Origin: Arthrobacter sp. B2a2-09
Lineage (GTDB): Bacteria > Actinomycetota > Actinomycetes > Actinomycetales > Micrococcaceae
Assembly: GCF_027587375.1 (NCBI RefSeq)
Contig: NZ_JAMXIC010000003.1
Coordinates: 124,001 to 188,000, forward strand
DNA: 64,000 nt
Reading direction: 5' to 3'
The notes beneath the pieces are model-generated. The model saw only the letters and a program-made list of their open reading frames with translations, had not been told where the DNA came from and ran no database searches. Numbering within the stretch: the stretch's first letter is position 1; every line of letters starts with the position of its first letter. The position numbers were made by a program, and so were the translations under genes. Below, piece after piece: positions 36,694-46,236 of the stretch.

Positions 36694-37350
36694 GTGGCCG
36701 AGAGTGCACGTATCAAACAAGAGGCGCAGGTTAGGCAAGATCGGACCGGTTCGCCGCGTTCGGCGAGGCTGCCGCGCGATGAGCGCCGGGCACAGCTCCT
36801 GAACGCCGCCTTGGAAGTGTTCGTTGCCAACGGCTTCCACGGTGCTGCGATGGACGAAATCGCCGAGACCGCCCACGTCAGCAAGCCGGTGCTGTACCAA
36901 CACTTCCCGTCCAAGCGGGAGCTCTACATGGCCCTCCTCGACAGCCACCTGGCGATGCTCACGGACCAGATGCTCACGGCACTGAATTCGACGTCGGACA
37001 ACAAGGAACGCGTCCAGGCCGTCATGCGCGCCTACTACCGTTTCATCGCGAGCGACGACCAAGCGCACCGGCTCGTTTTCGAATCCGACCTCATCAATGA
37101 CCCGGACGTCAGCTCCCGGCTGGAGACTTTCAACCGCACCTTCGCCGACGCCGTCGCCAAGGTCATCGCCGAAGACACCAAGTTGCCCCCGTTGGAGGCC
37201 CAGCTGCTGGGCCGGGGCCTGGCCGGAATGGCGCAGGTCAGCGCCCGGTATTGGCTCGAAACCGACGGCGATTTGGACCTCGATGTTGCCAGCGATCTGA
37301 TCTACCGTTTAGCTTGGCGCGGAATCAGTCGCTTCCCGAAAGAGTCCTAG
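36694..37350 (+). CDS. TetR-family transcriptional regulator
   Basis: This is a 218-residue regulator. The N-terminal helix-turn-helix is clear: AALEVFVANGFHGAAMDEIA followed by HVSKPVLYQHFPSKRELY. The effector domain is not assignable. The GTG at 36694 has AAAGGCGG upstream. It is divergent from moeZ and upstream of DUF3107, the same order that I recall in mycobacteria (Rv3206c-Rv3208-Rv3208A). Confidence 0.9.
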   Translation: MAESARIKQEAQVRQDRTGSPRSARLPRDERRAQLLNAALEVFVANGFHGAAMDEIAETAHVSKPVLYQHFPSKRELYMALLDSHLAMLTDQMLTALNSTSDNKERVQAVMRAYYRFIASDDQAHRLVFESDLINDPDVSSRLETFNRTFADAVAKVIAEDTKLPPLEAQLLGRGLAGMAQVSARYWLETDGDLDLDVASDLIYRLAWRGISRFPKES

Positions 37351-37400
37351 GCTACAAATAGAGGACTGAGTAAATTCTTGATTGGCTGGGAGGCCCTGCT

Positions 37401-37625
37401 GTGGAAGTAAAGATCGGCATTCAGAACGTTGGCCGTGAGATCGTGCTGGAGTCCGCTCTGGATGCCGAGGCTGTTGCCAAGATCGTGGGCGACGCCATTG
37501 CCAATGGCACGGACCTGCGCCTGACCGACGAAAAGGGCCGCCAGGTCATCGTTCCCGGCAACGTCCTCGGATACGTGGAGATCGGAGCCGAGGAAGTACG
37601 CCGGGTCGGCTTCGGCGCGCTCTAA
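37401..37625 (+). CDS. DUF3107 family small protein
   Basis: This is a 74-residue protein (MEVKIGIQNVGREIVLES at the start) conserved across actinobacteria (the TB9.4 family). The compact alpha/beta sequence has no cysteine and no known function. The GTG start has an ideal GGGAGG seven bases upstream. It lies 50 bp after the TetR gene on the same strand, so it is probably co-transcribed with it. Confidence 0.9.
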   Translation: MEVKIGIQNVGREIVLESALDAEAVAKIVGDAIANGTDLRLTDEKGRQVIVPGNVLGYVEIGAEEVRRVGFGAL

Positions 37626-37662
37626 GCTTTTACGTCAGAACACCAGCGAGCCAGGAGTCCGC

Positions 37663-37965
37663 ATGCTTTCACTTGTCATCGTGGCGCTAGCCACCATCGC
37701 TTCAGGCTTCATTGTCTGGGGAAATGACAAACACCGTGGCACGTACGGAATCACCCTCCCCGCCGGCGTTTCCGTGGCCGTCGCCATGCTGAGTTGGATG
37801 ATCTTCATCCAACTTGGCTTTGGCTACCAACCTGGCGTGACGTGGATCCCGTGGGTCCTGCCCATCGTTCTGGGTACCTTGGCGGCCGCGGCGGTTTCGT
37901 ACTTCCTGGGCCGCCATCGGACCCGGCACGACACCGCCCAGATGACCGCGGCGCTGAGGCTCTAG
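37663..37965 (+). CDS. Small integral membrane protein, unknown function
   Basis: This is a 100-residue protein with three hydrophobic segments (about residues 1-20, 28-50 and 62-85) and a basic His/Arg C-terminus (GRHRTRHD). I do not recognise a family with certainty; similar small membrane proteins sit downstream of DUF3107 in related genomes. GCGAGCCAGGAG lies upstream of the ATG. Confidence 0.75.
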   Translation: MLSLVIVALATIASGFIVWGNDKHRGTYGITLPAGVSVAVAMLSWMIFIQLGFGYQPGVTWIPWVLPIVLGTLAAAAVSYFLGRHRTRHDTAQMTAALRL

Positions 37966-37983
37966 CTGCCGCTGCGTCTCTAG

Positions 37984-38649
37984 CTACAGATCCGGCTCGT
38001 GGCCTGCTTCGGTGCAGAGGCACAGTCTGTTTCCTTGCGAATCCGTGACCACCACCCATTTGGGTGCGTGGTCACGGTCCATTAACGCGCCGGTCGCCGC
38101 CGTTTTCTCCATGGCGGGTCCCGATTCAGCCTGGCTTCTGTGCACATCCAGGTGGATTCGGTTCGGGTTGGGTGTTTCCGTTGCTTGGAACCACACGTTG
38201 GGCCCGCGCCCGTACGGATCTTCGAGGTCTCCGAAGCGGCCTTTGCGGTAGCCAAGCGCCACCCTCCACACTTCCGAGATTTCCGCCGGATCCGGGGTGT
38301 CGATTCCGACTTCAACCGTCCGGTAGAGTCCGGGTTCGGCCACGGCCCCGGCTTCCGCGGCTGCCTGGCTGGCGTCAATTGCCGCACGAACGTCGCGCCG
38401 GGTCACCTCGCTCCCGGCGTCGTGGGAGGTGTAGCGGATGAACACCCGGTTGTACCGCCAGTCCAGGTCCGGGTGGTGGTTCTGCTGTTCGGCGATGCGC
38501 CCGACGGCGGCGACCAGCTCCAGTGCGGCAGCCGACGTCGGGCATTTGTAGACAGTGACGAGGCCGCCCAGGCGGTACCGCCAGTCCGGCAGCTCCGCCA
38601 AGGCGTCGTCGATCGCGGACCTGGTGAGAATGTCATCCTTGCCGGCCAT
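37984..38649 (-). CDS. 4a-hydroxytetrahydrobiopterin dehydratase fused to a VOC (glyoxalase-like) domain
   Basis: This is a 221-residue two-domain protein. Residues about 1-95 are a pterin-4a-carbinolamine dehydratase domain with the active-site signature NHHPDLDWRYNRVFI. Residues about 105-220 are a VOC-fold domain (VEVGIDTPDPAEISEVWRVA, NRIHLDVHR, VVVTDSQGNRLCLC). The metal-ligand pattern of a typical glyoxalase is only partly present. It may recycle a pterin cofactor or have been recruited to another reaction. There is no aromatic amino-acid hydroxylase in the window. AAGGAG precedes the ATG. Confidence 0.85.
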   Translation of the reverse strand: MAGKDDILTRSAIDDALAELPDWRYRLGGLVTVYKCPTSAAALELVAAVGRIAEQQNHHPDLDWRYNRVFIRYTSHDAGSEVTRRDVRAAIDASQAAAEAGAVAEPGLYRTVEVGIDTPDPAEISEVWRVALGYRKGRFGDLEDPYGRGPNVWFQATETPNPNRIHLDVHRSQAESGPAMEKTAATGALMDRDHAPKWVVVTDSQGNRLCLCTEAGHEPDL

Positions 38650-38702
38650 GGGGGGCTCCTTCGCTGACGTGCAGGAATCCCCGCAGCGGCCAGCGGGAGC
38701 CG

Positions 38703-39512
<810 letters not shown>

Positions 39513-39749
39513 TCAGCCTCCCTGTACTGCGGTAACGATTTCGAGTTCGTCGCCCTCTGCGAGCGCGGTGGCAGCCCACTGACTGCGCGGCACCACTTCG
39601 GAATTGCGTGCGACGGCGACGCCGATCTTGCGTCCATCGGCCGCCTGCCCGCTGGAGTCCACAACCCGTCCGGTGATGTGGCTGACAAGGGTGGTGACAG
39701 AGGCGTCGTCGCTCAGTGTGTGGTCTGCGCCGTTCAATTTGATGTTCAT
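39513..39749 (-). CDS. thiS: ThiS sulfur-carrier protein
   Basis: This is a 78-residue ubiquitin-like protein ending in the required Gly-Gly (VTAVQGG). Its C-terminus is adenylated and converted to a thiocarboxylate, probably by the MoeZ-type enzyme in this window because no separate thiF is present. The ATG overlaps the thiO stop (ATGA). It is slightly longer than the usual 66 residues, owing to an insertion around GRVVDSSGQAADG. Confidence 0.92.
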   Translation of the reverse strand: MNIKLNGADHTLSDDASVTTLVSHITGRVVDSSGQAADGRKIGVAVARNSEVVPRSQWAATALAEGDELEIVTAVQGG

Positions 39750-41065
39750 GCGTGGTCCTTCGGAAGGGGATTCGGGGTATCAGCCTGGGTGGCGACGGCA
39801 GATGCTGAAAGCGGGCGGGAGAAGCGGTCCGGGCGGAATTTGTTCCACCGTGGGTCGGCGGTGCCATCCATGAGTCCGACGCAGATTTTCGCCGCTGCCG
39901 GGGTGAGGAGCACGCCGTGGCGGAAGAAACCGCTGGCTACGATGAGGCCGGGCACCGTTCCTTCGCTTTCTTCCACACGGCCGAGCAGCGGTGCATTGTC
40001 CGGAGTGCCCGGACGTGCGCGGGCAGTTGCTTCCAGGAGTTCCAGTTCAGCCACGGCCGGGACCAGTACCTGGGCGTCGCGGAGCAACTGGTACACGCCG
40101 CCGGCTGACACCGGGTTGGCAGCTCCCCCGGACGCCGACAAACCGTCCTCACGTTGCGTTGCGCCGATCACCACGGTCCCGTCGTCGCGGGGGACGATGT
40201 ACACGGGCACTCCTCGCACCATTCCCCGGACCGTGGCGGTGACCAGGGGTTGCAGGTGGTCCGGAACGCGCAGGCGCAGTATGTCGCCGTACACGGGACG
40301 CAATGGGAGCGACAATCCATCCGGCAGGCCGTTCAAGCGGGCGGCACCCAGTCCGTTGGCAACCACGGTTTCCGTGGCAAGCACTCTGATGCCTGAGCCG
40401 AGCACCGCCCCGACGACGCGCCCGTCCTCCCACAGGAGGCTCGCCGCACTGTCGCGGACCGCAAAACCGTCCTCGGCCCCCGCAATCCAGCTGGAATCGC
40501 CGGACCGGTGGTCCGCCAGCGCGCCTAGAACCGCGGCCGAAAGCCGGCGCGGATCCACTTGGTGGTCGCCCGGGATGTCGAAGGCACAGGAAATTTGCGG
40601 GCTCAACAGCGGCTCACGCTCCCGTGCCTCGCGCAACGGCACGGATTCCACCACCAGGCCATTGGCGAGCTGGACGTCCCGGAGGTCGGCGAGCGCCCTG
40701 CGGTCCGCAGCGTCCGCGCCGACGGCGAGGGTCGGCGTCGTGCGGTAACCCGTGCTGCGTCCGGTACTTGAGCCGGTCACATTGTGTTCGAAGTCCGGCC
40801 ACAATGCCGACGATTCGAGCATGAGTTCCAGGAGGTCCTCTTCCTGGTAGTGCAGTTCGCTGACGGGCGCCAACATGCCCGCCGCTGCGAAGGTTGCGCC
40901 GCTGGCCGGTGCGGGATCGATCAGTGCAACCGAGCGGCCGGACCTGCGCGCTTCCCACGCGATGCCTAGGCCAATGACGCCGCCCCCGATCACCGCCACA
41001 TCCGCGTGGAGAGACGCGAGCAGAGACGCCTGCAGGGGTTCGTGCTGGGTGTTTACTTCGTCCAT
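39746..41065 (-). CDS. thiO: Glycine oxidase
   Basis: This 439-residue FAD enzyme has the N-terminal dinucleotide motif VAVIGGGVIGLGIAWEA, then GATFAAAGMLAPVSE. The substrate-side and C-terminal motif is PGLIVASGFFRHGVLLTPAA. It oxidises glycine to iminoglycine for thiazole synthesis. It is the first gene of thiO-thiS-thiG and lies immediately behind a TPP riboswitch whose 3' end contains its Shine-Dalgarno. Confidence 0.93.
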   Translation of the reverse strand: MDEVNTQHEPLQASLLASLHADVAVIGGGVIGLGIAWEARRSGRSVALIDPAPASGATFAAAGMLAPVSELHYQEEDLLELMLESSALWPDFEHNVTGSSTGRSTGYRTTPTLAVGADAADRRALADLRDVQLANGLVVESVPLREAREREPLLSPQISCAFDIPGDHQVDPRRLSAAVLGALADHRSGDSSWIAGAEDGFAVRDSAASLLWEDGRVVGAVLGSGIRVLATETVVANGLGAARLNGLPDGLSLPLRPVYGDILRLRVPDHLQPLVTATVRGMVRGVPVYIVPRDDGTVVIGATQREDGLSASGGAANPVSAGGVYQLLRDAQVLVPAVAELELLEATARARPGTPDNAPLLGRVEESEGTVPGLIVASGFFRHGVLLTPAAAKICVGLMDGTADPRWNKFRPDRFSRPLSASAVATQADTPNPLPKDHA

Positions 41066-41068
41066 GGA

Positions 41069-41166
41069 GTCCTTCCCTACGCCGGTACTAGCCGGATCAG
41101 GTCAAGCGGTCGGCGCTGAAGCCCTCTCAGCCGCACGGCGATTGTGACTGCCGCCGCGGCTCCCGC
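41069..41166 (-). promoter_or_regulatory. TPP (thi-box) riboswitch controlling thiOSG
   Basis: Read on the minus strand, the segment contains the conserved thi-box elements in order: GGGAGCC, CGGCTGAGAGGGC, TGACCTGATCCGGC and TACCGGCGTAGGGAAGG. The last element ends six bases before the thiO ATG, so the GGGAAGG acts both as the 3' strand of the aptamer and as the ribosome-binding site. This suggests translational control by ligand-induced sequestration. No separate expression platform is visible between aptamer and start. Confidence 0.92.
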
Positions 41167-41202
41167 GGTACCAGCCCAGTTTAGAGGAACTACTCTGTTT
41201 CC

Positions 41203-41889
41203 ATGACCCAGCACGCTGTCCACACCACCGCCCGCCTGTACCTCTGCACCGACGCCCGCAAGCAACAGGGTGACTTTGAGCAGTTTGTCGATGCCGCATT
41301 CGAGGGCGGCGTGGACATCATCCAGCTGCGTGACAAGACGATTGAAGCGGCCGAGGAACTGGAGCTCCTGGAGATCCTGCAATCCGTGGCGCACCGTCAC
41401 GGCCGTCTCTGGGCAGTCAACGACCGCGCGGACGTAGCATCCCTCTCCGGCGCACCCGTGTTCCATATCGGCCAAAAGGACATTCCGCTGCGCTCGGCCC
41501 GGAAGCTGCTCCACGACCCCACCATCATCGGCCTCTCCACGCACACACCGGAACAGATTGACGCAGCCATCGCCGCTTCGCCTGGCCGCAGCGGCCTGGA
41601 CTACTTCTGCGTCGGGCCGGTGTGGGCCACCCCCACCAAGCCGGGACGCTCCGCCGTCGGACTCGATCTGGTGAAGTACGCCGCCAACGCGGTGAAGCAA
41701 GCAGACGAAGAGACAGTTGGCGGCGTTGTACTCCCCTGGTTTGCGATCGGCGGCATCGACCTCAGCAACGTGGAAGAGGTAGTACGGGCGGGTGCCAGCC
41801 GCATCGTGGTGGTGCGGGCCATCACCGAGGCGGAGGATCCGACGGCGGCAGCCCAATCGCTCCTGGCTGCCCTCGACGCAGCGGCTTAG
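41203..41889 (+). CDS. thiE: Thiamine-phosphate synthase
   Basis: This 228-residue TIM-barrel enzyme couples HMP-PP and thiazole phosphate. It has [40 protein letters not shown] and [18 protein letters not shown] is the ribosome site. It is divergent from thiO with only 137 bp between the starts; the riboswitch faces only the thiO side, so thiE itself is not under this switch. The thiO promoter must overlap the thiE leader or first codons. Confidence 0.94.
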   Translation: MTQHAVHTTARLYLCTDARKQQGDFEQFVDAAFEGGVDIIQLRDKTIEAAEELELLEILQSVAHRHGRLWAVNDRADVASLSGAPVFHIGQKDIPLRSARKLLHDPTIIGLSTHTPEQIDAAIAASPGRSGLDYFCVGPVWATPTKPGRSAVGLDLVKYAANAVKQADEETVGGVVLPWFAIGGIDLSNVEEVVRAGASRIVVVRAITEAEDPTAAAQSLLAALDAAA

Positions 41890-41909
41890 TAACACTTCCC
41901 GGGAGAACG

Positions 41910-41965
41910 ACGACGGCGGCCTGTTGCCGGGGCGCTTGCGGCACCCAGGCAACGACCGCCGTCGT
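41910..41965. terminator. Hairpin between convergent thiE and DUF805 genes
   Basis: A ten-bp stem (41910-41919 with 41956-41965) has an inner GTTG/CAAC helix. It stands 20 bp after the thiE stop and about 30 bp before the DUF805 stop. T tracts are absent on both strands, so it is a probable bidirectional terminator without the classic U run. Confidence 0.5.
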
Positions 41966-41993
41966 TGATTGTCAGCTTCTCAGCGCGCGGCGC

Positions 41994-42512
41994 CTAGGCG
42001 CCGTAACGCTCGCCATCCGGCTTTGACTCCATCACGTAGAGGAAAATCAGGATGATCCCACCCACCGCCGGAATAAGACCGAGCAGAATGAACCAGCCGC
42101 TGAACCCCCCGTCGTGCAGGCGTCGAACCGACACCGCCAAGCCGGGCACAATGTTGGCGAGTCCCCATACGAGCAACAAAATGCCGAAGAGACCAGCAGC
42201 GACCGGGTAGTTCGCAGCGGCAGCCTGCTGCGCTTCCAACGTGTCTGCCGCGCTAATCGAGGCGGCGTAACTACCAACGGCAATGGCGTACGGAATCACC
42301 AGAATGGCATTCACGATGGCGATGAACAGCACCACCCACCAATATTCGCTCCGGTTCGAGCGGCCGGTGAAAGTGGCGTAACGGCTGTAGAACTGCTTGA
42401 TGGCATCAACGAAGCCGACTCGAGGCCGGGGACTGAATGCCTGCGGCGCGGCGTAATAGGACGGCGGAGTCGGGCCTGCGTAAGGCTGGCCCGCCTGGTT
42501 CTCGTAACTCAT
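41994..42512 (-). CDS. DUF805 family membrane protein
   Basis: This is a 172-residue protein: Pro/Tyr/Ala-rich cytoplasmic N-terminus, the DUF805 entry motif YATFTGRSNRSEYWW at about residue 45, then three or four hydrophobic helices. The hallmark loop AVSVRRLHDGGFSGWF comes before the last two helices. The family is of unknown function. A GAGGGAG Shine-Dalgarno precedes the ATG. It converges with thiE and is divergent from the RNB ribonuclease. Confidence 0.88.
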   Translation of the reverse strand: MSYENQAGQPYAGPTPPSYYAAPQAFSPRPRVGFVDAIKQFYSRYATFTGRSNRSEYWWVVLFIAIVNAILVIPYAIAVGSYAASISAADTLEAQQAAAANYPVAAGLFGILLLVWGLANIVPGLAVSVRRLHDGGFSGWFILLGLIPAVGGIILIFLYVMESKPDGERYGA

Positions 42513-42726
42513 GGAGGAACTCCCTCTGATGTGGACGTGATGTTGGCGAGGGAGCGTACTTTTCCCCCATCGGCAACATTAGGCCCACCAGCAACAGAGG
42601 AGAATAGCCTTCACTCCCCATTAACGAAACACCTTGGGTTGGTTTCACGGCCTGCCCGCCGTAGCCAAAATCCAGCCGCCAATGCCTAGCGAGACGCCGG
42701 AAGATTTTGGAGTTACCCTGACTTTC

Positions 42727-44241
42727 GTGTCACATCAGCGGATAGCCCCGAATGTCAGTGAAACGTCGAACCAGCTCGCGGAAGCGCTGGCGGCGCTTCG
42801 GACTGAACTCGAGCTGCCCGCAGGCTATCCCGCTGAAGCGCTGCGCGACGCCGAAGCCGCGGTTTCCGGACACACCCTGCCAGCGCACGACTTCACGGAC
42901 GTACCGTTCATCACGATCGACCCGGCCTCTTCCACGGATCTCGACCAGGCCCTCTTCATTGACCGCTCCGGCGATGGTTACAGGGTTCTCTACGCCATCT
43001 CCGATGTGCCCTCCTTTGTACCCCCGGGAGGAGCGCTCGACGCCGAGACCCGCCACCGCGGGCAAACGTACTATGCCCCGGACGGCCGCATTCCGCTGCA
43101 CCCCGAGATCATCAGCGAGCAAGCCGGAAGCCTGCTGGCCGGCCAGACCTGCGGCGCGTTCGTGTGGGACTTCGAACTCGATGCCGAGGCGGAGTTCCGC
43201 ACCGTCTCCGTGCGTCGGGCAAGCGTACGCAGCCGCGCCAAGCTCAACTACAAGGGCGTCCAGGCAGAGATCGATTCCGGGACGGCTGATCCCATCCTCA
43301 AGCTCCTCAAGGAAGTCGGGCTCAAACGGGTGGAACTCGAACGCCGCCGCGGCGGAGCAAGCCTGAACATGCCTGAGCAGGAAATCGTCCAACTGCCCGA
43401 CGGTGAGGGGTACAGGATCGTCGCGGCTCCCTCACTGCCGGTGGAGGACTGGAACGCCCAGATTTCGCTCATGACCGGGATGGCCGCCGCCCAGCTGATG
43501 CTCGACGGCAAAGTGGGAATCCTGCGCACCATGCCCGCCCCCGACGAGCGCTCGCTGCTCCATTTCAAGAGGCAAACGGGGGCACTCGGCAAGCCCTGGA
43601 CCGAGGGGACCAGCTATGGCGAGTACCTGCGGACCCTCGATGCCAAGGACCCCCGGCAACTGGCCATCCTCCATTCCGCGGGGCTGCTTTTCCGTGGTGC
43701 CGGCTACACGCCTTTCGACGGCGAGGTACCGGGCAGCGTGATGCAGTCCGCCATCGGCGCGCCGTATGCCCACGCCACCGCGCCATTGCGCCGGCTGGTC
43801 GATCGTTTTGTGCTGGTCATCTGCGAAGCACTGAGCAACGGAACAGAGATCCCAGCATGGGCCCGGGATGCTTTGCGGAGCCTGCCGGAGATCATGGCGT
43901 CGTCCGACCAGCTTGCCGCCAAAATGGAGCACCTGGCCTTGGACACCGTGGAGGCAGCGCTCCTGGTGAACCACATCGGACAGGAATTCGACGCCGTAGT
44001 GATTTCCGGATCGAAGCCTGCAAAGAACAACGGAAACGGCAACGGGAACAGCACCAACGGCAACAATGGCAATGGCAATGGGAACGGGGCCCCGCACGGT
44101 CCCTACGGCATGGTCCAGATCGCCGAGCCGGCCGTCACCGCTCGCTGCGACGGCGAAATGGAGTCCGGGACGAAGGTCCGGGTGAAGTTGCTCCACGCAG
44201 ACATCGCTACGCGCGAAATCACCCTCGAACTGCTCCCGTAG
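42727..44241 (+). CDS. RNB-domain ribonuclease (RNase II/R-like, short form)
   Basis: This is a 504-residue exoribonuclease. The RNB core has the catalytic Asp cluster in FITIDPASSTDLDQALFI, the YAISDVPSFVPPGGALDAE stretch and the C-terminal HATAPLRRLVDRFV. The cold-shock domains of RNase R are missing. Near residues 435-455 an Asn/Gly repeat (NNGNGNGN...) is inserted before the final beta-rich region. I chose the GTG at 42727 (VSHQRIAPN); the ATG at 42682 is an alternative. A TACCCT box seven bases upstream and the lack of a Shine-Dalgarno suggest a leaderless start. Confidence 0.85.
   Translation: MSHQRIAPNVSETSNQLAEALAALRTELELPAGYPAEALRDAEAAVSGHTLPAHDFTDVPFITIDPASSTDLDQALFIDRSGDGYRVLYAISDVPSFVPPGGALDAETRHRGQTYYAPDGRIPLHPEIISEQAGSLLAGQTCGAFVWDFELDAEAEFRTVSVRRASVRSRAKLNYKGVQAEIDSGTADPILKLLKEVGLKRVELERRRGGASLNMPEQEIVQLPDGEGYRIVAAPSLPVEDWNAQISLMTGMAAAQLMLDGKVGILRTMPAPDERSLLHFKRQTGALGKPWTEGTSYGEYLRTLDAKDPRQLAILHSAGLLFRGAGYTPFDGEVPGSVMQSAIGAPYAHATAPLRRLVDRFVLVICEALSNGTEIPAWARDALRSLPEIMASSDQLAAKMEHLALDTVEAALLVNHIGQEFDAVVISGSKPAKNNGNGNGNSTNGNNGNGNGNGAPHGPYGMVQIAEPAVTARCDGEMESGTKVRVKLLHADIATREITLELLP
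44028..44093 (+). repeat. Asn/Gly-coding short tandem repeats in the RNB gene
   Basis: About 66 bases consist of AAYGGN-type hexamers (variants of AACGGC, AATGGC, AACGGG) with a Ser/Thr interruption. They encode a flexible Asn-Gly tract near the C-terminus. Such a repeat can change length by slippage. Confidence 0.8.
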
Positions 44242-44252
44242 CGCAGTCCGTT

Positions 44253-44270
44253 CGCGGTCCCGGGACCGCG
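44253..44270. terminator. 18-bp perfect palindrome after the RNB gene
   Basis: CGCGGTCCCGGGACCGCG begins 11 bases after the stop codon and can fold as an 8-bp stem with a minimal loop. Downstream (ATCCGGGGTTT) the T tract is weak. It is a candidate transcription terminator between the ribonuclease and the helicase genes. Confidence 0.45.
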
Positions 44271-44512
44271 ATCCGGGGTTTGTTGCCCGCAGACGCTAGA
44301 CTGTGTGAGTAGTAATGGATGCCCGGTCGTTGATTCAGTTAATTTTTTGACATCAACAAGCCCGCCCCTACGCGATCTTGAGATACACCAGCTGGTCCCC
44401 AGTGCCAGTATTTAGATAGCCCGCGATCGGCTTCCACTGGATTTGCTTGCGCGCCCATTCGTGCTCCGGAACGGCCCTGCCACAACCGTTGAGCACGCAG
44501 CGCAGAGCCCAA

Positions 44513-46228
44513 ATGAATAAGGAAAACTCCACTGTGAGTGAATTGCACACCCATGAAGTTCTGACAGACGGAACCGAAACGATCGAACCCGAGGAAACCA
44601 TTTCCTCGGATGAAACACCCCACGAGATCGCAGAAAAGTCCTTCGCCGACTACAACGTCCGCGCCGACATCGTTGAATCCCTCGCCGACGCCGGAATCAC
44701 CCACCCCTTCCCCATCCAGGCCATGACCCTCCCGGTAGCCCTGGGCGGTCACGACATCATCGGCCAGGCCAAGACCGGTACCGGAAAGACCCTCGGCTTC
44801 GGCATTCCGGCGCTGCAGCGCGTCGTCGGACCGGGCGACGCCGGCCATGACAAGCTCGCTGTCCCGGGCGCACCGCAGGCCCTGGTGATCGTTCCTACCC
44901 GTGAACTCGCCGTTCAGGTGGCGAACGACCTCCAGACGGCGTCCCGGAAGCGCAACGCCCGCATCGCCACCATTTATGGCGGCCGCGCTTACGAGCCCCA
45001 GATCGAAGCCCTGCAGAAAGGCGTCGAGGTTGTTGTCGGCACGCCCGGCCGTTTGATCGACCTTTACAAGCAGAAGCACCTGAACCTCAAGAACGTCCGC
45101 ATGGTGATTCTGGACGAAGCAGACGAGATGCTTGACCTCGGCTTCCTTCCGGACGTCGAGACCCTGATTGCCGGCACACCCGCCGTCCGCCAGACTCTTC
45201 TCTTCTCAGCCACCATGCCCGGCCCGGTCATTGCCATGGCCCGCCGCTACATGACGCAGCCCACGCACATCCGTGCCGCAGACCCGAACGACGAAGGCCT
45301 GACCAAGCGCGACATCCGCCAGCTGATCTACCGTGCCCACAGCATGGACAAGATCGAGGTCGTGGCACGCATTCTGCAGTCCCGCGGCCGCGGCCGGACC
45401 ATCATCTTCACCAAGACCAAGCGCACCGCCGCCAAAGTTGCCGAGGAACTGGTGGATCGTGGCTTCGCTGCCGCGGCCATCCACGGCGACCTCGGCCAGG
45501 GTGCCCGCGAGCAGGCCCTGCGCGCCTTCCGCAACAACAAGGTTGATGTCCTGGTGGCCACGGACGTCGCCGCCCGCGGTATCGACGTCGACGACGTCAC
45601 CCACGTCATCAACTACCAGTGTGTCGAAGACGAAAAGATCTACCTGCACCGCGTTGGCCGCACCGGCCGTGCCGGCAATAAAGGCACCGCGGTCACGTTC
45701 GTCGATTGGGACGACGTCCCCCGTTGGGCCCTCATCAACAAGGCCCTGGGCTTGAGCTCTCCGGAGCCCGTGGAGACGTACTCTTCTTCCCCGCACCTGT
45801 TCGCCGACCTGGATATTCCGGAAGGCACCAAGGGCCGCCTGCCCCGCAACCAGCGCACCCTTGCGGGCGTCGACGCCGAGGTCCTGGAAGACCTGGGCGA
45901 GACCGGCAAGAAGAACTCCCGTTCCGGCGGCGATTCCGGGCGTGGACGCTCCGGCCGCGACTCCGGCCGTGAAGGTGCACGCCGCGGTACCAAGTCCAGC
46001 GATGCTCCCTCGCGAGAAGGCGACGGTGAGGGCGGACGCAACCGCACCCGCCGCCGTCGTACTTCCGAAGGCGAAGCAGCCCCCGCCGAAGCCTCGGCCC
46101 AGTCTGCCGAGCCGCAGTCCGGAGAGGGCGCGGACAAGCCTGCCCGCGCACGCCGGTCCCGCACCCGCCGCCGCAACGGCGAAGTGGTGGCCGCTTCCGG
46201 TGCATCCGGCGAGAGCACCGAGGCTTAA
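44513..46228 (+). CDS. DEAD-box ATP-dependent RNA helicase
   Basis: This is a 571-residue helicase: Q motif (FPIQAMTLPVAL), AKTGTGKT, PTRELAVQ, DEAD in ILDEADEMLDLGF, SAT, IIFTKTKRTA, ATDVAARGID and HRVGRTGRAG. After residue 430 the C-terminus becomes Arg/Gly/Ser-rich and basic (RRGTKSS, RTRRRRTSEGE, RSRTRRRN), an RNA-binding extension. It resembles the RhlE/DeaD group. The start may be the ATG at 44513 or the GTG at 44531 (VSELHTHEV), which has GGAAAA upstream. It is preceded by about 270 bp of non-coding sequence with a TTGACA at 44347. Confidence 0.9.
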   Translation: MNKENSTVSELHTHEVLTDGTETIEPEETISSDETPHEIAEKSFADYNVRADIVESLADAGITHPFPIQAMTLPVALGGHDIIGQAKTGTGKTLGFGIPALQRVVGPGDAGHDKLAVPGAPQALVIVPTRELAVQVANDLQTASRKRNARIATIYGGRAYEPQIEALQKGVEVVVGTPGRLIDLYKQKHLNLKNVRMVILDEADEMLDLGFLPDVETLIAGTPAVRQTLLFSATMPGPVIAMARRYMTQPTHIRAADPNDEGLTKRDIRQLIYRAHSMDKIEVVARILQSRGRGRTIIFTKTKRTAAKVAEELVDRGFAAAAIHGDLGQGAREQALRAFRNNKVDVLVATDVAARGIDVDDVTHVINYQCVEDEKIYLHRVGRTGRAGNKGTAVTFVDWDDVPRWALINKALGLSSPEPVETYSSSPHLFADLDIPEGTKGRLPRNQRTLAGVDAEVLEDLGETGKKNSRSGGDSGRGRSGRDSGREGARRGTKSSDAPSREGDGEGGRNRTRRRRTSEGEAAPAEASAQSAEPQSGEGADKPARARRSRTRRRNGEVVAASGASGESTEA

Positions 46229-46236
46229 CGGCCTCA

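Noticed and set aside
44347..44375. TTGACA as a -35 element for the helicase gene
   Set aside because: No acceptable -10 box lies 16-18 bases downstream (ACGCGA or neighbours), so I do not call a promoter.
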